A stretch of DNA of 64,000 bases from JAWPMV01 sp038527215. GTDB taxonomy: Bacteria; Bacteroidota; Bacteroidia; J057. The notes below the pieces were generated by a model. That model was not told where the DNA came from. It was given only the letters and a program-made list of their open reading frames with translations, and searched no databases. Every line of letters starts with the position of its first letter. Within the stretch, counting starts at the first letter, position 1. The stretch is from assembly GCA_038527215.1 (NCBI GenBank), contig JBCBGC010000005.1, positions 60,372-124,371 of the forward strand, given 5' to 3'. This document shows positions 25,966 through 34,350 of the stretch, piece after piece. Made by a program: the position numbers and the translations under genes.

Positions 25966-26898
25966 ATGGCTAGCCTAAATGACTTTCATCCGTCGCTTCG
26001 TACGATGATCAAGTACTTTTCTAGTAACAGAGGTTCAATCACAGAATCCACCGTCTACAGTTATTATACGCGGAGGGCCAATCTCCCTTTTGCACAAAAT
26101 CGAGCGAATAGACAGCGGTTTGATCTGGTATTTTTAGAAATGGCAGCCAGCATTCAACAACTTAAGTATCCCACGATCAGCACAAAACTTCAATCAGCCA
26201 CCTGGACCCCAGACATCGTTAGCATTTTGCACCAGGTAAATCAAGGACAGATCAGCATAGATAAGCTTAACCGTGGTTTTATCCATTTCCGGTCGCCCAA
26301 ATACCGAGAAGTGGAGGTTCAACATCGGGTATATATGAAAATTAGGAGATCACCCTCCCCTGGAGATTATATTTTTTATGCAAAAGAGCTGATATTAGAA
26401 CTCGCTCCATTGCTCGCTGATGTCCGAACTCGTGGTTCTATCGCAGGATTTGCAGCCTTCAAGGTAGCTATGCCAAGTATCCAGGATAGGAATGATACCA
26501 CTGTTGCTTACCTCTCAAGTCGTAAAAGTGTCCAAAATCTAAAAACCCATATAAAAAAGCATGGCCGAAATATCCTTCTTCAAGCGGGGGTGCCTCCTGG
26601 CGTAAATGAGACCCAATCTTTACCTGGCTGGGGAGAGGCAGGTGAGCCAGAAGGAGGGATAAGCTTTGGTACCCTCTTATCTAAGGCAATCAGCAAAGGC
26701 CATGAGAATTACCGAAAAGGACAGCTCACTCCCCGTCCTGCCGGAAGAACCAGAGCCCAAGCCAGGAGGAATAGTAATGATTCAGGAAAATCAGACTATT
26801 ATGAGGCAATCATCAATTCCTTTTGGAACTATAGGATTGATCCCAAAATGCCCTTTAACAATCCTGGGAGAAATCTTCGTCCTAGTACATCTAGATAA
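25966..26898 (+). CDS. HopA1-like effector family protein
   Basis: 310 residues, no signal peptide or TM. The middle and C-terminal parts follow the HopA1 pattern: FHFRSPKYREVEVQHRVYMKI, then GDYIFYAKELILELAPLLADV, AGFAAFKVAMPSIQDRNDTTVAYL, a helix, QAGVPPGVNETQS and the late motif SFGTLLSKAI. HopA1 was first described as a type III effector of Pseudomonas syringae, and homologues also occur in peptide-modification gene clusters. Here it is a single gene on the + strand between the T6SS operon and a Rhs toxin locus, with a base composition richer in A/T than the neighbours. A role as a T6SS-delivered effector is inference. The C-terminal 60 residues are basic and low in structure. Confidence 0.5.
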   Translation: MASLNDFHPSLRTMIKYFSSNRGSITESTVYSYYTRRANLPFAQNRANRQRFDLVFLEMAASIQQLKYPTISTKLQSATWTPDIVSILHQVNQGQISIDKLNRGFIHFRSPKYREVEVQHRVYMKIRRSPSPGDYIFYAKELILELAPLLADVRTRGSIAGFAAFKVAMPSIQDRNDTTVAYLSSRKSVQNLKTHIKKHGRNILLQAGVPPGVNETQSLPGWGEAGEPEGGISFGTLLSKAISKGHENYRKGQLTPRPAGRTRAQARRNSNDSGKSDYYEAIINSFWNYRIDPKMPFNNPGRNLRPSTSR

Positions 26899-27028
26899 TC
26901 CGCTTTAAAAAGTGCTTTAAGGCATTGAGGGTTCGCTGGTCTTCCTCCAGGGCGAAGACATATACGATGCCTAAGACCAGCAGGATCATCAGGCAGGCGA
27001 AGAGGAGTTTGGGGAATTGCTTTGGCAA
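26891..27028 (-). CDS. Possible small membrane peptide or gene remnant
   Basis: An open frame reading from TTG 27028 (or ATG 26989, 32 residues) to TAG 26891-26893. The translation has a clean hydrophobic helix (LLFACLMILLVLGIVYVFALE) preceded by Lys residues and followed by LKHFLKRII, which looks coding rather than random. An in-frame TAA lies at 27062-27064, and no good ATG precedes the helix. It may be a small membrane protein with a rare start or the 3' remnant of a longer gene. Its stop overlaps the end of the convergent HopA1-like gene by 8 bases. Confidence 0.3.
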   Translation of the reverse strand: MPKQFPKLLFACLMILLVLGIVYVFALEEDQRTLNALKHFLKRII

Positions 27029-27133
27029 AATGAGGCTTTTTCTAAAGGGTAGGATCGCGGTTTATCCTGCGGCCACAACATTTCATGGGTGAACGCTCTT
27101 GCCTTCTCGTTTTTCATGGGGCTTAGGCTGGTC

Positions 27134-27169
27134 CTTTATTGAGGAAAAGCCTCTCCAATAAAGTTTTTT
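27134..27169 (+). terminator. Candidate intrinsic terminator downstream of HopA1-like gene
   Basis: CTTTATT (27134-27140) can pair with AATAAAG (27157-27163), extended by an imperfect GAGGA/TCTCC inner stem, and is followed on the + strand by six T (27164-27169). It would end transcription of the + gene ending at 26898 and lies inside the 3' end of the convergent transpeptidase-like gene. Confidence 0.4.
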
Positions 27170-27735
27170 CTGATTCTAGGTGCCCTTGCGGGTTGAATGG
27201 TCAGGAGGAGTTTTCCCCGATTTACCATACGGGTAAGCGCCCGATCTACATCCGGGACTTTCACCTCTGCCAAATCCCGGATATCTTGCTTGAACTTAGA
27301 AAAATCCCCTACAATTTCTACGCAGCCTGCAGCTCCCCAACCAGCTTCGCTTAATTTCTGTGGGCCTGAATGAATTAAATAATTCCCCCGAATTTGAATA
27401 GCTCCCTGATGAGGAGAGTAACGATTCTGCACCCCATATTTTGGGAAATACCGCTCAACCACCTTCCGATGTATTTTTCCACTAAGCCCTGCATTTACCC
27501 AGCCCCTGGATTTATATTTCTTTTCGGGAGCCTTGGGATTGTTCCAATAAGGCATAAACCGAAGGGCTCGCCATTCTTTCCTTGGCTTTCCCTTTACCAC
27601 TAGAAATACTTTATATACCGGTACCCCATACAATTCAATCAGGCCATTATTATTTCTATCATCATGTGGATAGGATCGGGCATGATAGGTCTCTCCGGTA
27701 GGTTTATTGGAAATAATAATGGTTAGGGTACGCAT
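27136..27735 (-). CDS. L,D-transpeptidase-like protein without signal peptide
   Basis: 199 residues. Residues about 105-165 resemble the YkuD/L,D-transpeptidase active site: YLIHSG (His), then about 14 residues, GAAGCVEIVG with the candidate catalytic Cys. The usual R two residues after GC is replaced by E, so the match is to the general H...GC layout rather than the strict YkuD motif. No signal peptide is seen, whereas housekeeping transpeptidases are exported. It lies 15 bases after the Rhs immunity-like gene, in the same direction, and is AT-rich like it. T6SS effectors related to L,D-transpeptidases (Tlde1 family) are known; this gene could be such a peptidoglycan-targeting effector. Fold assignment is moderate. 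Confidence 0.5.
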   Translation of the reverse strand: MRTLTIIISNKPTGETYHARSYPHDDRNNNGLIELYGVPVYKVFLVVKGKPRKEWRALRFMPYWNNPKAPEKKYKSRGWVNAGLSGKIHRKVVERYFPKYGVQNRYSPHQGAIQIRGNYLIHSGPQKLSEAGWGAAGCVEIVGDFSKFKQDIRDLAEVKVPDVDRALTRMVNRGKLLLTIQPARAPRIRKNFIGEAFPQ

Positions 27736-27750
27736 GCTTGTATGGGATTA

Positions 27751-28101
27751 TTAATCGAAGAGATAGTAATCTCCCCCAAAGAACTTTTTTTTGAGCTCTA
27801 TTAATTCATTCTTACGTTGCTCCACCAATTCTCTATAGGATTGTTCTTGGTATCCTTCTGGAGTAGTAGCGAAAAAAACATCCTTCGAAACTATCCCAAC
27901 AATCATATCAATCGTCCCTGTGAAAAAATAAATTACCTTCTTTGGAAGGACATCCTTTGAACCAAAGGATACGACAACATCCTTAACATGTTGAAGCATT
28001 TCTAAATACTTTTGATCATCCCATATGTATTCCATTCTTAGGAAATATGAGAACTCATCATCTGAATCTAAGTACTGGATGTAGTTTTCTAATTCACTCA
28101 T
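27751..28101 (-). CDS. Putative immunity protein for the Rhs toxin
   Basis: 116 residues, acidic, no signal peptide, no family recognised. Its ATG uses the last A of the Rhs stop codon (TAATG), so the two are translationally coupled, the standard layout for a polymorphic toxin and its cognate immunity protein. It is AT-rich like the toxin-encoding 3' end of the Rhs gene and unlike the Rhs core, which supports co-exchange of the pair. Function is inferred from position. Confidence 0.65.
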   Translation of the reverse strand: MSELENYIQYLDSDDEFSYFLRMEYIWDDQKYLEMLQHVKDVVVSFGSKDVLPKKVIYFFTGTIDMIVGIVSKDVFFATTPEGYQEQSYRELVEQRKNELIELKKKFFGGDYYLFD

Positions 28102-31100
28102 TATTTACATGGAGGTTTATACCTCTTCTTGATGGCATTTTTATTTATTTCCCCTTCAACTAATAACTCATCTGCGCCTTTAGCAAATTTATTCGCTTTC
28201 TTTAAAGACTCTGATGCTCTAGCGTCTCCTGCATTGCCGAGATGTTTGATCCTTCCTTCTCCCGTGGATAAATCCAGCTTATTATTATCTACTTTGTCAA
28301 GATCAATTACAGCGACCTCTGTTCCTGACCTAGAAGCCCAATTTTTTGCCAATCCCTCATCTTTTGTCAGAGAAATGTATTGATCTCCATATCCATCGGT
28401 GGAACCATTTAGAACATGGTCCATCGCGGAGTTTGTAGCTGAAGGATCTTTAGGCACAATATTTCCTCCACTATTCAAACTATCCATGTCAGATTGACTA
28501 AGAGCTCGATACCATAGATCTTCCCACCCGAAGGGATCTACATATAAATTTGGTTCACTTACGTAGGAGTAGAAATTTAGCCCTCCCCAGTGCCTTACAG
28601 GGTCAGGTGAGGAATACCCTCCCGAAGAAGGATCATAATACCGAAAGCGATTATAATACAGCCCTGTCTCCTCATCCTCATACTGCCCGGGAAACCTAAA
28701 GGGACAAGCATTTCTATCTCCTTCCAGGTTGCGTAGCTGACCGTAGACGCTCATTTCGGCGGAGAAGACCGCCTGTCCAGCCACATCGTACATGCCGATG
28801 GGCGTACCCAGGTGATCGGTAACGATGCCGAAATACTGACCGCCCTGGATTTTGGCAAGGGGGGTAAAGGTATCTGGCTGGAAGAGCCAGGTAATCACCT
28901 CCGCTTGGGGGGGCTCAGCTCCCTCCGTCTGGACGGGGGCTGCTACCGGCTGGTCCGCCGGGGGGCCATGGGTCGGAGTGGCTTTTTGCTCTCCTTTGCG
29001 ACGAATGATGATGCCGGTAGTAGACCGGGATTTTACCTTGATGCGGCTCTGGGATTTGGGCAAAACCCGGGTGGCTTCGCTCCACTCATGGAGCGGCACA
29101 TTGCCTGCCCAGATCCATCGGGTGGTGCGTCCCTCATAGCTTTTGCTGATCCGGCGACCGAGGGGGTCGTAGGTGAAGCTAACTTCTTTTCCGTCCGGGC
29201 GGGTGACTGAATCCAGCCATCCGGCAGGATGCCAGACGTAGCGCCAGACGGCTCCGTTTGCTTCCTGCTTACGGATGAGGTTTCCTTCCTCATCGTAGCT
29301 ATAGCGGGTCCCTGCTGCCTCCAGGAGTTGGCCAGCCGGGCCGTAGGTCCGGTCTTTCCGGTCTTCGGTCCGAAAGAGGTTGCCCACCTCATCCGGCATG
29401 CGATATTCTCGGGTCCCATCGGCATACTGCGCCCAGGCCAGGTTACCAAAAGCATCGTGCCCAAATTCCGTAGGGCCCTGAGCGGATTCTACGATTTGTT
29501 TGAGGCGGTCATTGGCTTCCCAGGTGTAGGTCCGTTGCCGTTGCACCTGCCCTCCGGCGACGATTTCCTGCTTCACCGCCCGGCCCAGCTTATCGCGCTC
29601 CCAACGGGACTGTAAGCCTCCCTGGAACCTCCGTTCGGTTTCCAGGCCAAATATATCATGCTTGAAGCGGGTGGTCCAGGCCACTTCTTCCGCTTCCAGA
29701 ACTGCTACTTCCTCCACATCTCCCATGGCGTTACGGGCATAGGCCAGGTCCACCCCTAGAGAGGATTTCAGCTGGGCCTGTAAGCCTCGTTTGTCATATT
29801 CGTAAGCTACCCAGTGCGCGCCTTGCTGCTCACGAGTGATCTGGCCCATCAGATTTCGCTCGAAGCTAATCTGCGTAGCGCTGTTGAGCGCGGACATGAG
29901 TTCTCCATCGGGACGGTAGGCAAAACTTTCACTTTCCAGCAGGTTGGTTCCCCGACGGTGCTCCACCCCAACGATCCTACCCACCAGGTCATATTCATAA
30001 AAGGTCTCTATCCCACTGGCCCGGCCCACGGAAATAACCTGCCCGGCGGCATCTCGACGATAGTGGCGTTTGATCTGATCAAAACCAGCTTCCACTTCTA
30101 CCTGTCCGTTGGGGTCAAGGTAAAACTGGTACACGGAGCCATGCTCATTGGTGATGTCGGTGAGCTGCTCTTCGGTATCATACCCAAAGGCTATCCGGGT
30201 GCCATGTTCGATCCGGGCCGCCAATTTATTCATGCCGGTGTATTCAAACCGTATCTCCCGTTGTTGATCTTTGGCATGGACAATATTCCCCTCCGGGTCA
30301 TAGGTCAATTCCCGCTGGTTCCCATCCGGGGTTTCTATTTTCACCACCCTCCCGAGCAGGTCAAAGGTGCGTCTTTCTTCATTCTGGTTGGGGTCGATGC
30401 TGGCGACTACCCTGCCCCAGCCATCATATTGCCAGCGATAGGGCAGTTCATCCGGACCTTGAAAGGCCACCAGATTTTGCTGGTCGTCATAGGCCAGCTC
30501 GCTGATTTCCCCCGCTGCATCAATGATCTCTGTCAGCAAAGCCCCTTCATATCGATAGGCAGTGCCTCGCCCCATAGGATCCTGCCGGGCGGTGAGTTGC
30601 CCGAGTTCATTGTACACCCAGGCCCAGGTGCCCCCGATCTGGTTCTGCCCTGAAACCAAACGGTCCCCGTCAAAGGTCATTTCGGAAACGGTCCCATCCG
30701 GGAAGTAGGTGGCTATGCGGTTGCCTCGCTGGTCATACTCATAGCCGGTCTGACGACCTAATTCATCGGTTTCCAGGATGACCTCATTGAATTCATTATA
30801 CTGGACAAAAGAGACTTGCTCCCGGTTGTCGATTTTCTGGTGTACAATGCTGCCATTGTGATAATAGGAAGCCTGATGGCCCAGCGAGTTTTCTACAATG
30901 GTCAGGCCTCCGGCATAGGTGAGCTTATGGTCATAGATGCCTTTGTCCCCCCAGGTGCGCAGGCAACGCGCCTCATGATCATAGCCATCGTATTCAAAAT
31001 GGAAACTCAGGCCATTGCGATTGGTCTCTTTGACCAGCAGATGTCCCCGATAGACATAGTGCATTTCCTGGTTGAGGGCATCTGCACTTTGGATCATATT

Positions 31101-32348
31101 GCCCGCAGCATCGTAATCGTACTTCATAAGGCGGACCTTCCCGCCTGCCTGATCCGGATTTGGGGCATGAATGCCTATGATGCGCCCAAAGCGGTCATGG
31201 GTAAAGGAAAGTTCCCGGTCGGCATGATCCGTGATGCTGGCAAGCTTACCCGCTGAATCATAGGCAAAGTCCAGGGCTTGACCGGCATCGTTTCGGATCT
31301 GCTGCAAGGCCTGGAAACTTTGTCTGGCCGGTCCGAACCGATAGGTGAGTCCTTGTTTATCCCGTAGGGCATAGCCTGCTTCGTCCCTGGACAGGCTTAA
31401 TTTTTCCGCCCGGCTGAATACTTCTTCTCCGGCTTCCAGGATGGGAAAGGCCACCGGTCGGCCATCGGCCATGCGTACCGCTACGGCTCCTTCTGCAATA
31501 TCTTCTTCCAGGGCGAGATCATAAGGATGATGCCAGCCATGTCCCAGCGGCCCCTCATAGACCGAGGTGGAAAACCAGGTTCTTTCCCAAACGATAGGTA
31601 TAGGCCCGGGAAATTCAAAGTCTACCACGTCAGTATACACTTTGCCAGAGGCAATATCCACTGGGTGTCCAGTAACGGAACAAATTCCTTTGTGTACTTT
31701 ATTTTGAATGGAGGGCGGCACCCCCAGTTTTTTCATGGCTTTATTGGCCGCTTTATGAATCTTCTTAGAAAGATTCTTCATGCGCTTGCTGCTCTTTTGC
31801 AGCTTCCGCAATTTTTTGGCGGCCTTGCCCAGAGCAGCCATCCCGGCACGCATCCCCAGGGCCGTAAGCGAAACCGTAGGAGGACCTCCCACCAGCACTG
31901 GTAAGCCAGCGGGAATAGACATGACGATAGAGGTCGGTAACACCATGCTTTTGGTGCCCCCTTTCTTTTTCGGACGGGGCGGAGGAGGAACGCCTATGTC
32001 GTTACAGCTAAGGACCGGCAAGCCCATATAGGTAAATGGCTCGCCTTCGACCAATACCGTAGAGCTCCCCATGAACATTTCGCCTTCATTGGCAGGCGGC
32101 TTCATAAAAGGGCCTCCGATGGGAATATGGGGCGGCACTGCCATGGCGGCGGTTCCTGCCTGGGCCCGCGGCATGCCATTGACCATGACCGTAGCTCCAA
32201 TGATGGGCAGTAAATCGCAGGGATCAAACACCATGCCCGTAAAAGGATGCGGGATGGGCGTAGGTACAGGCCCTCCCGGCGTAGGAATCATGATGATATG
32301 GATATCAATCCCCATCACGGGGTCTAACATTTTTACCGCCGGGATCAT
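28101..32348 (-). CDS. PAAR-Rhs polymorphic toxin with ADP-ribosyltransferase-like C-terminus
   Basis: 1415 residues. Residues 1-130 are a PAAR-like/DUF4150 domain (Pro/Gly/Met-rich, HPFTGMVFDPCDLLPIIGA, IPIGGPF) that would cap the VgrG spike. A Lys-rich hydrophobic linker follows (135-225), then a DUF6531 segment (GHPVDIASGKVYTDVVDFEF) and many YD/RHS repeats. The core ends with the conserved FPGQYEDEETGLYYNRFRYYDP, SPDPVRHWGGLNFYSYV and DPFGW (1271-1275). The last 140 residues are the toxin: WYRALS (Arg1281), YISLTKD (Ser1326/Thr1328) and LLVEGEI (Glu1398-Gly-Glu1400) fit an R-S-ExE ADP-ribosyltransferase layout, offered as inference. The tip is AT-rich against a GC-rich core. Upstream TPR gene overlaps by 4 bases; immunity gene follows at once. 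Confidence 0.9.
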   Translation of the reverse strand: MIPAVKMLDPVMGIDIHIIMIPTPGGPVPTPIPHPFTGMVFDPCDLLPIIGATVMVNGMPRAQAGTAAMAVPPHIPIGGPFMKPPANEGEMFMGSSTVLVEGEPFTYMGLPVLSCNDIGVPPPPRPKKKGGTKSMVLPTSIVMSIPAGLPVLVGGPPTVSLTALGMRAGMAALGKAAKKLRKLQKSSKRMKNLSKKIHKAANKAMKKLGVPPSIQNKVHKGICSVTGHPVDIASGKVYTDVVDFEFPGPIPIVWERTWFSTSVYEGPLGHGWHHPYDLALEEDIAEGAVAVRMADGRPVAFPILEAGEEVFSRAEKLSLSRDEAGYALRDKQGLTYRFGPARQSFQALQQIRNDAGQALDFAYDSAGKLASITDHADRELSFTHDRFGRIIGIHAPNPDQAGGKVRLMKYDYDAAGNMIQSADALNQEMHYVYRGHLLVKETNRNGLSFHFEYDGYDHEARCLRTWGDKGIYDHKLTYAGGLTIVENSLGHQASYYHNGSIVHQKIDNREQVSFVQYNEFNEVILETDELGRQTGYEYDQRGNRIATYFPDGTVSEMTFDGDRLVSGQNQIGGTWAWVYNELGQLTARQDPMGRGTAYRYEGALLTEIIDAAGEISELAYDDQQNLVAFQGPDELPYRWQYDGWGRVVASIDPNQNEERRTFDLLGRVVKIETPDGNQRELTYDPEGNIVHAKDQQREIRFEYTGMNKLAARIEHGTRIAFGYDTEEQLTDITNEHGSVYQFYLDPNGQVEVEAGFDQIKRHYRRDAAGQVISVGRASGIETFYEYDLVGRIVGVEHRRGTNLLESESFAYRPDGELMSALNSATQISFERNLMGQITREQQGAHWVAYEYDKRGLQAQLKSSLGVDLAYARNAMGDVEEVAVLEAEEVAWTTRFKHDIFGLETERRFQGGLQSRWERDKLGRAVKQEIVAGGQVQRQRTYTWEANDRLKQIVESAQGPTEFGHDAFGNLAWAQYADGTREYRMPDEVGNLFRTEDRKDRTYGPAGQLLEAAGTRYSYDEEGNLIRKQEANGAVWRYVWHPAGWLDSVTRPDGKEVSFTYDPLGRRISKSYEGRTTRWIWAGNVPLHEWSEATRVLPKSQSRIKVKSRSTTGIIIRRKGEQKATPTHGPPADQPVAAPVQTEGAEPPQAEVITWLFQPDTFTPLAKIQGGQYFGIVTDHLGTPIGMYDVAGQAVFSAEMSVYGQLRNLEGDRNACPFRFPGQYEDEETGLYYNRFRYYDPSSGGYSSPDPVRHWGGLNFYSYVSEPNLYVDPFGWEDLWYRALSQSDMDSLNSGGNIVPKDPSATNSAMDHVLNGSTDGYGDQYISLTKDEGLAKNWASRSGTEVAVIDLDKVDNNKLDLSTGEGRIKHLGNAGDARASESLKKANKFAKGADELLVEGEINKNAIKKRYKPPCK

Positions 32349-33649
32349 AGGCTTTTCACGCTTAGGTTAGTTTGATTCATCCAGTCCTCACCTGCCAGTT
32401 CTGGCATTTGTCGCTCTATTTGGTCCGCCTCGCGGGCTTTTCCTGCCTTGGGGCCAATCCGTAGGATGGCGCTTCCCACAAAAGGAAAGGTTGTATGAGG
32501 CCGGGTTTCCGGATCCAATTCCTTACCTGCTTCAAAAGCTTTCATCAGGAAAATCCAGGCTCGATCCAGTTCATCCTCCTTTTCATCACATAAGGCAGCC
32601 ATCCTGGCGGTTTCCATAAGGTAGAAGGGGTCTCCCGCTTCTTCCGCTTTTTCGGTGGCTTGTTGGTAATAGGGTTGGGCCAGTTGCCAGTCACGGGTGT
32701 GAATATGTAGGGAAGCCCGCGCCATGAGCGCCTGAACCTGCAACTTAGCCGAAAAGGGGGCTGGTTTTACCTGGGTAGCACAATTCAAGGCAGAAAAAAA
32801 GCGTGCATGAGCATGGCTTGGCTTCCCATGGTTTTGATAGGCGGTTCCCAATAGCAACCATACGCTAAACTGCATATCGTGCCATTGCTGTTTTTGGGCG
32901 ATTTCCAGGGCCTCCTGTCCTTTTACTTCTGCAACCGAAAGCTCTCCCTCAGAGGCAGCCTGGCTCAAGGCAATGTAGGCTTTTCGGAATTGCACGCCTG
33001 GGTCGGCAGGATTACCCGCTGAAGCGATCTCTTCCAAGGCCTTATGCATTTCTAATTTCGGGGCGATGCAGCTTATTTTGGTCGGGAAAATTTTCTCCAG
33101 GTCTTCCCCAAACCCTACCTCCTCCCGGGTCAAGAGCATGAAGCGCAGCATTTCTGGAATTTCGTGTTTCAACAAATTCTGCATCCACTCTTCCCACTGC
33201 TGAGGATGGCTCATAGCTTCCGGCATCAGGTACAACACGAACTTCCCATCCAGCTCCGCCATGCTTTTTGCAAAGCTGGCCATTTGTTCCAGCAAATACG
33301 CCTGATCAGATTGTCCGGGCTGAATCGGTTGAGCCTGCCAATCAATCTGTAGATCCTCCTCCCCCATAGCTTCCCGATCTGCTTCTATCATAGCCGAAAG
33401 TTCTGAGACCAGGGCCTGGCCATAGGCTTGAGAAGCAGGAAAACCGGCTTCAAACCGCAAAAACAGGTCCCCTATCTCTCCAGCTTCAGAGATTTCCCGC
33501 TGATAGAAAGCCTCCATCATCTGATTTTCCTCGGAAGCAATGGTCCAGATACAGAGCCTTTTTTCTGGTGCTTCTGCAAAATGCTGCCAAAGATTTGTCA
33601 GACGGTCCATCCGACGACGTATAGCATATTGTGGGTAAGAAGCTGGCAT
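32345..33649 (-). CDS. TPR protein coupled to the Rhs toxin, candidate effector adaptor
   Basis: 434 residues, cytosolic. The first half (1-200) is a helical domain of unknown family (RLCIWTIASEENQMMEAFY, LPEAMSHPQQW); the second half (about 215-410) has TPR-like repeats such as QFSVWLLLGTAYQNHGKPSHAHARFFSAL and LMARASLHIHTRDWQLAQPYYQQATEKA. Its stop overlaps the Rhs start by 4 bases (ATGA), so the products are made together. Dedicated adaptors (EagR, Tap/DUF4123, Tec) are coded next to Rhs/PAAR effectors in other T6SSs; this one belongs to none that I recognise. A role in loading the Rhs protein on VgrG is inferred from the coupling. Confidence 0.6.
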   Translation of the reverse strand: MPASYPQYAIRRRMDRLTNLWQHFAEAPEKRLCIWTIASEENQMMEAFYQREISEAGEIGDLFLRFEAGFPASQAYGQALVSELSAMIEADREAMGEEDLQIDWQAQPIQPGQSDQAYLLEQMASFAKSMAELDGKFVLYLMPEAMSHPQQWEEWMQNLLKHEIPEMLRFMLLTREEVGFGEDLEKIFPTKISCIAPKLEMHKALEEIASAGNPADPGVQFRKAYIALSQAASEGELSVAEVKGQEALEIAQKQQWHDMQFSVWLLLGTAYQNHGKPSHAHARFFSALNCATQVKPAPFSAKLQVQALMARASLHIHTRDWQLAQPYYQQATEKAEEAGDPFYLMETARMAALCDEKEDELDRAWIFLMKAFEAGKELDPETRPHTTFPFVGSAILRIGPKAGKAREADQIERQMPELAGEDWMNQTNLSVKSL

Positions 33650-33918
33650 GGTTGGAGCAGAAAGTGGTTTTAAGATATACTGTTAACAGAAAAATTCGCG
33701 AAGGACCGGGGGTCCATTTAAGTAGACGTATGAAGCCCCTGACTTCCATCTTTCAGACTAGTCAACAATATGCAAGCAGGCATAATTTTCAGCAAAAAGA
33801 TACAGTTTAATACCCAAAAGTAATTTACGAAATAATCTGGCATTCTAAATAGAAAAATGTACTTTGTAAAAGAGAAGGCATATCTATTCTTCAGCTTGGG
33901 ATCATTTGTTATCATGAA

Positions 33919-34350
33919 ATGATGAAAAAATCAACCTCTGAATCGATACCTACGGATCATCAGGAGTCCCCTTCCGGCTTAACCCCAGAACAAGCTCAAT
34001 TAATCGCTTTACTTTCTGAGCGCTTGAAAAATGGGGAGAAAGTTCCCCTTTCTGGTGAATTGTGCATGATGATCACCCAGGAATTGGCAGCCTCTATGCA
34101 GCAGGCCCAACTGCTGCAGCAAACCCTCGTGCAGTCTTGTGACCACTGGTTTCAAGCCATGACCCTGGGCCTAAGCCAAGAGGCTGAGTCGACTCCAGCT
34201 GCCCCTGAACCACCAGCTGAAACCCTGCCTTCCCCGCTCGAATCCATCCCGGCCCCCAAGATCAAATTTCGCAAGCGGAAAAAAGCCGCTTCGGGCTTCT
34301 CCCATGGAGACCCAACCTACCCTGCCATTAAGATTGTTAGAAAAAAGTAG
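33919..34350 (+). CDS. Hypothetical protein with basic C-terminal motif
   Basis: 143 residues, no known family. A Ser/Thr/Pro-rich start, a helical middle (LTPEQAQLIALLSERLKNGEKVP, then a long Gln-rich helix about 50-85), a Pro/Glu-rich linker and a strongly basic end with KIKFRKRKKA and the terminal AIKIVRKK. No signal peptide. Starts at ATG 33919 or 33922. Divergent from the TPR-Rhs operon across about 270 non-coding bases. The end motif resembles the tail of TssN and segments in the M23 and E2/JAB proteins. Confidence 0.6.
   Translation: MMKKSTSESIPTDHQESPSGLTPEQAQLIALLSERLKNGEKVPLSGELCMMITQELAASMQQAQLLQQTLVQSCDHWFQAMTLGLSQEAESTPAAPEPPAETLPSPLESIPAPKIKFRKRKKAASGFSHGDPTYPAIKIVRKK

Noticed and set aside
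29814..30653. 279-codon + frame antisense to the Rhs gene
   Set aside because: Produced by the repetitive Rhs coding sequence read in reverse; no protein features.
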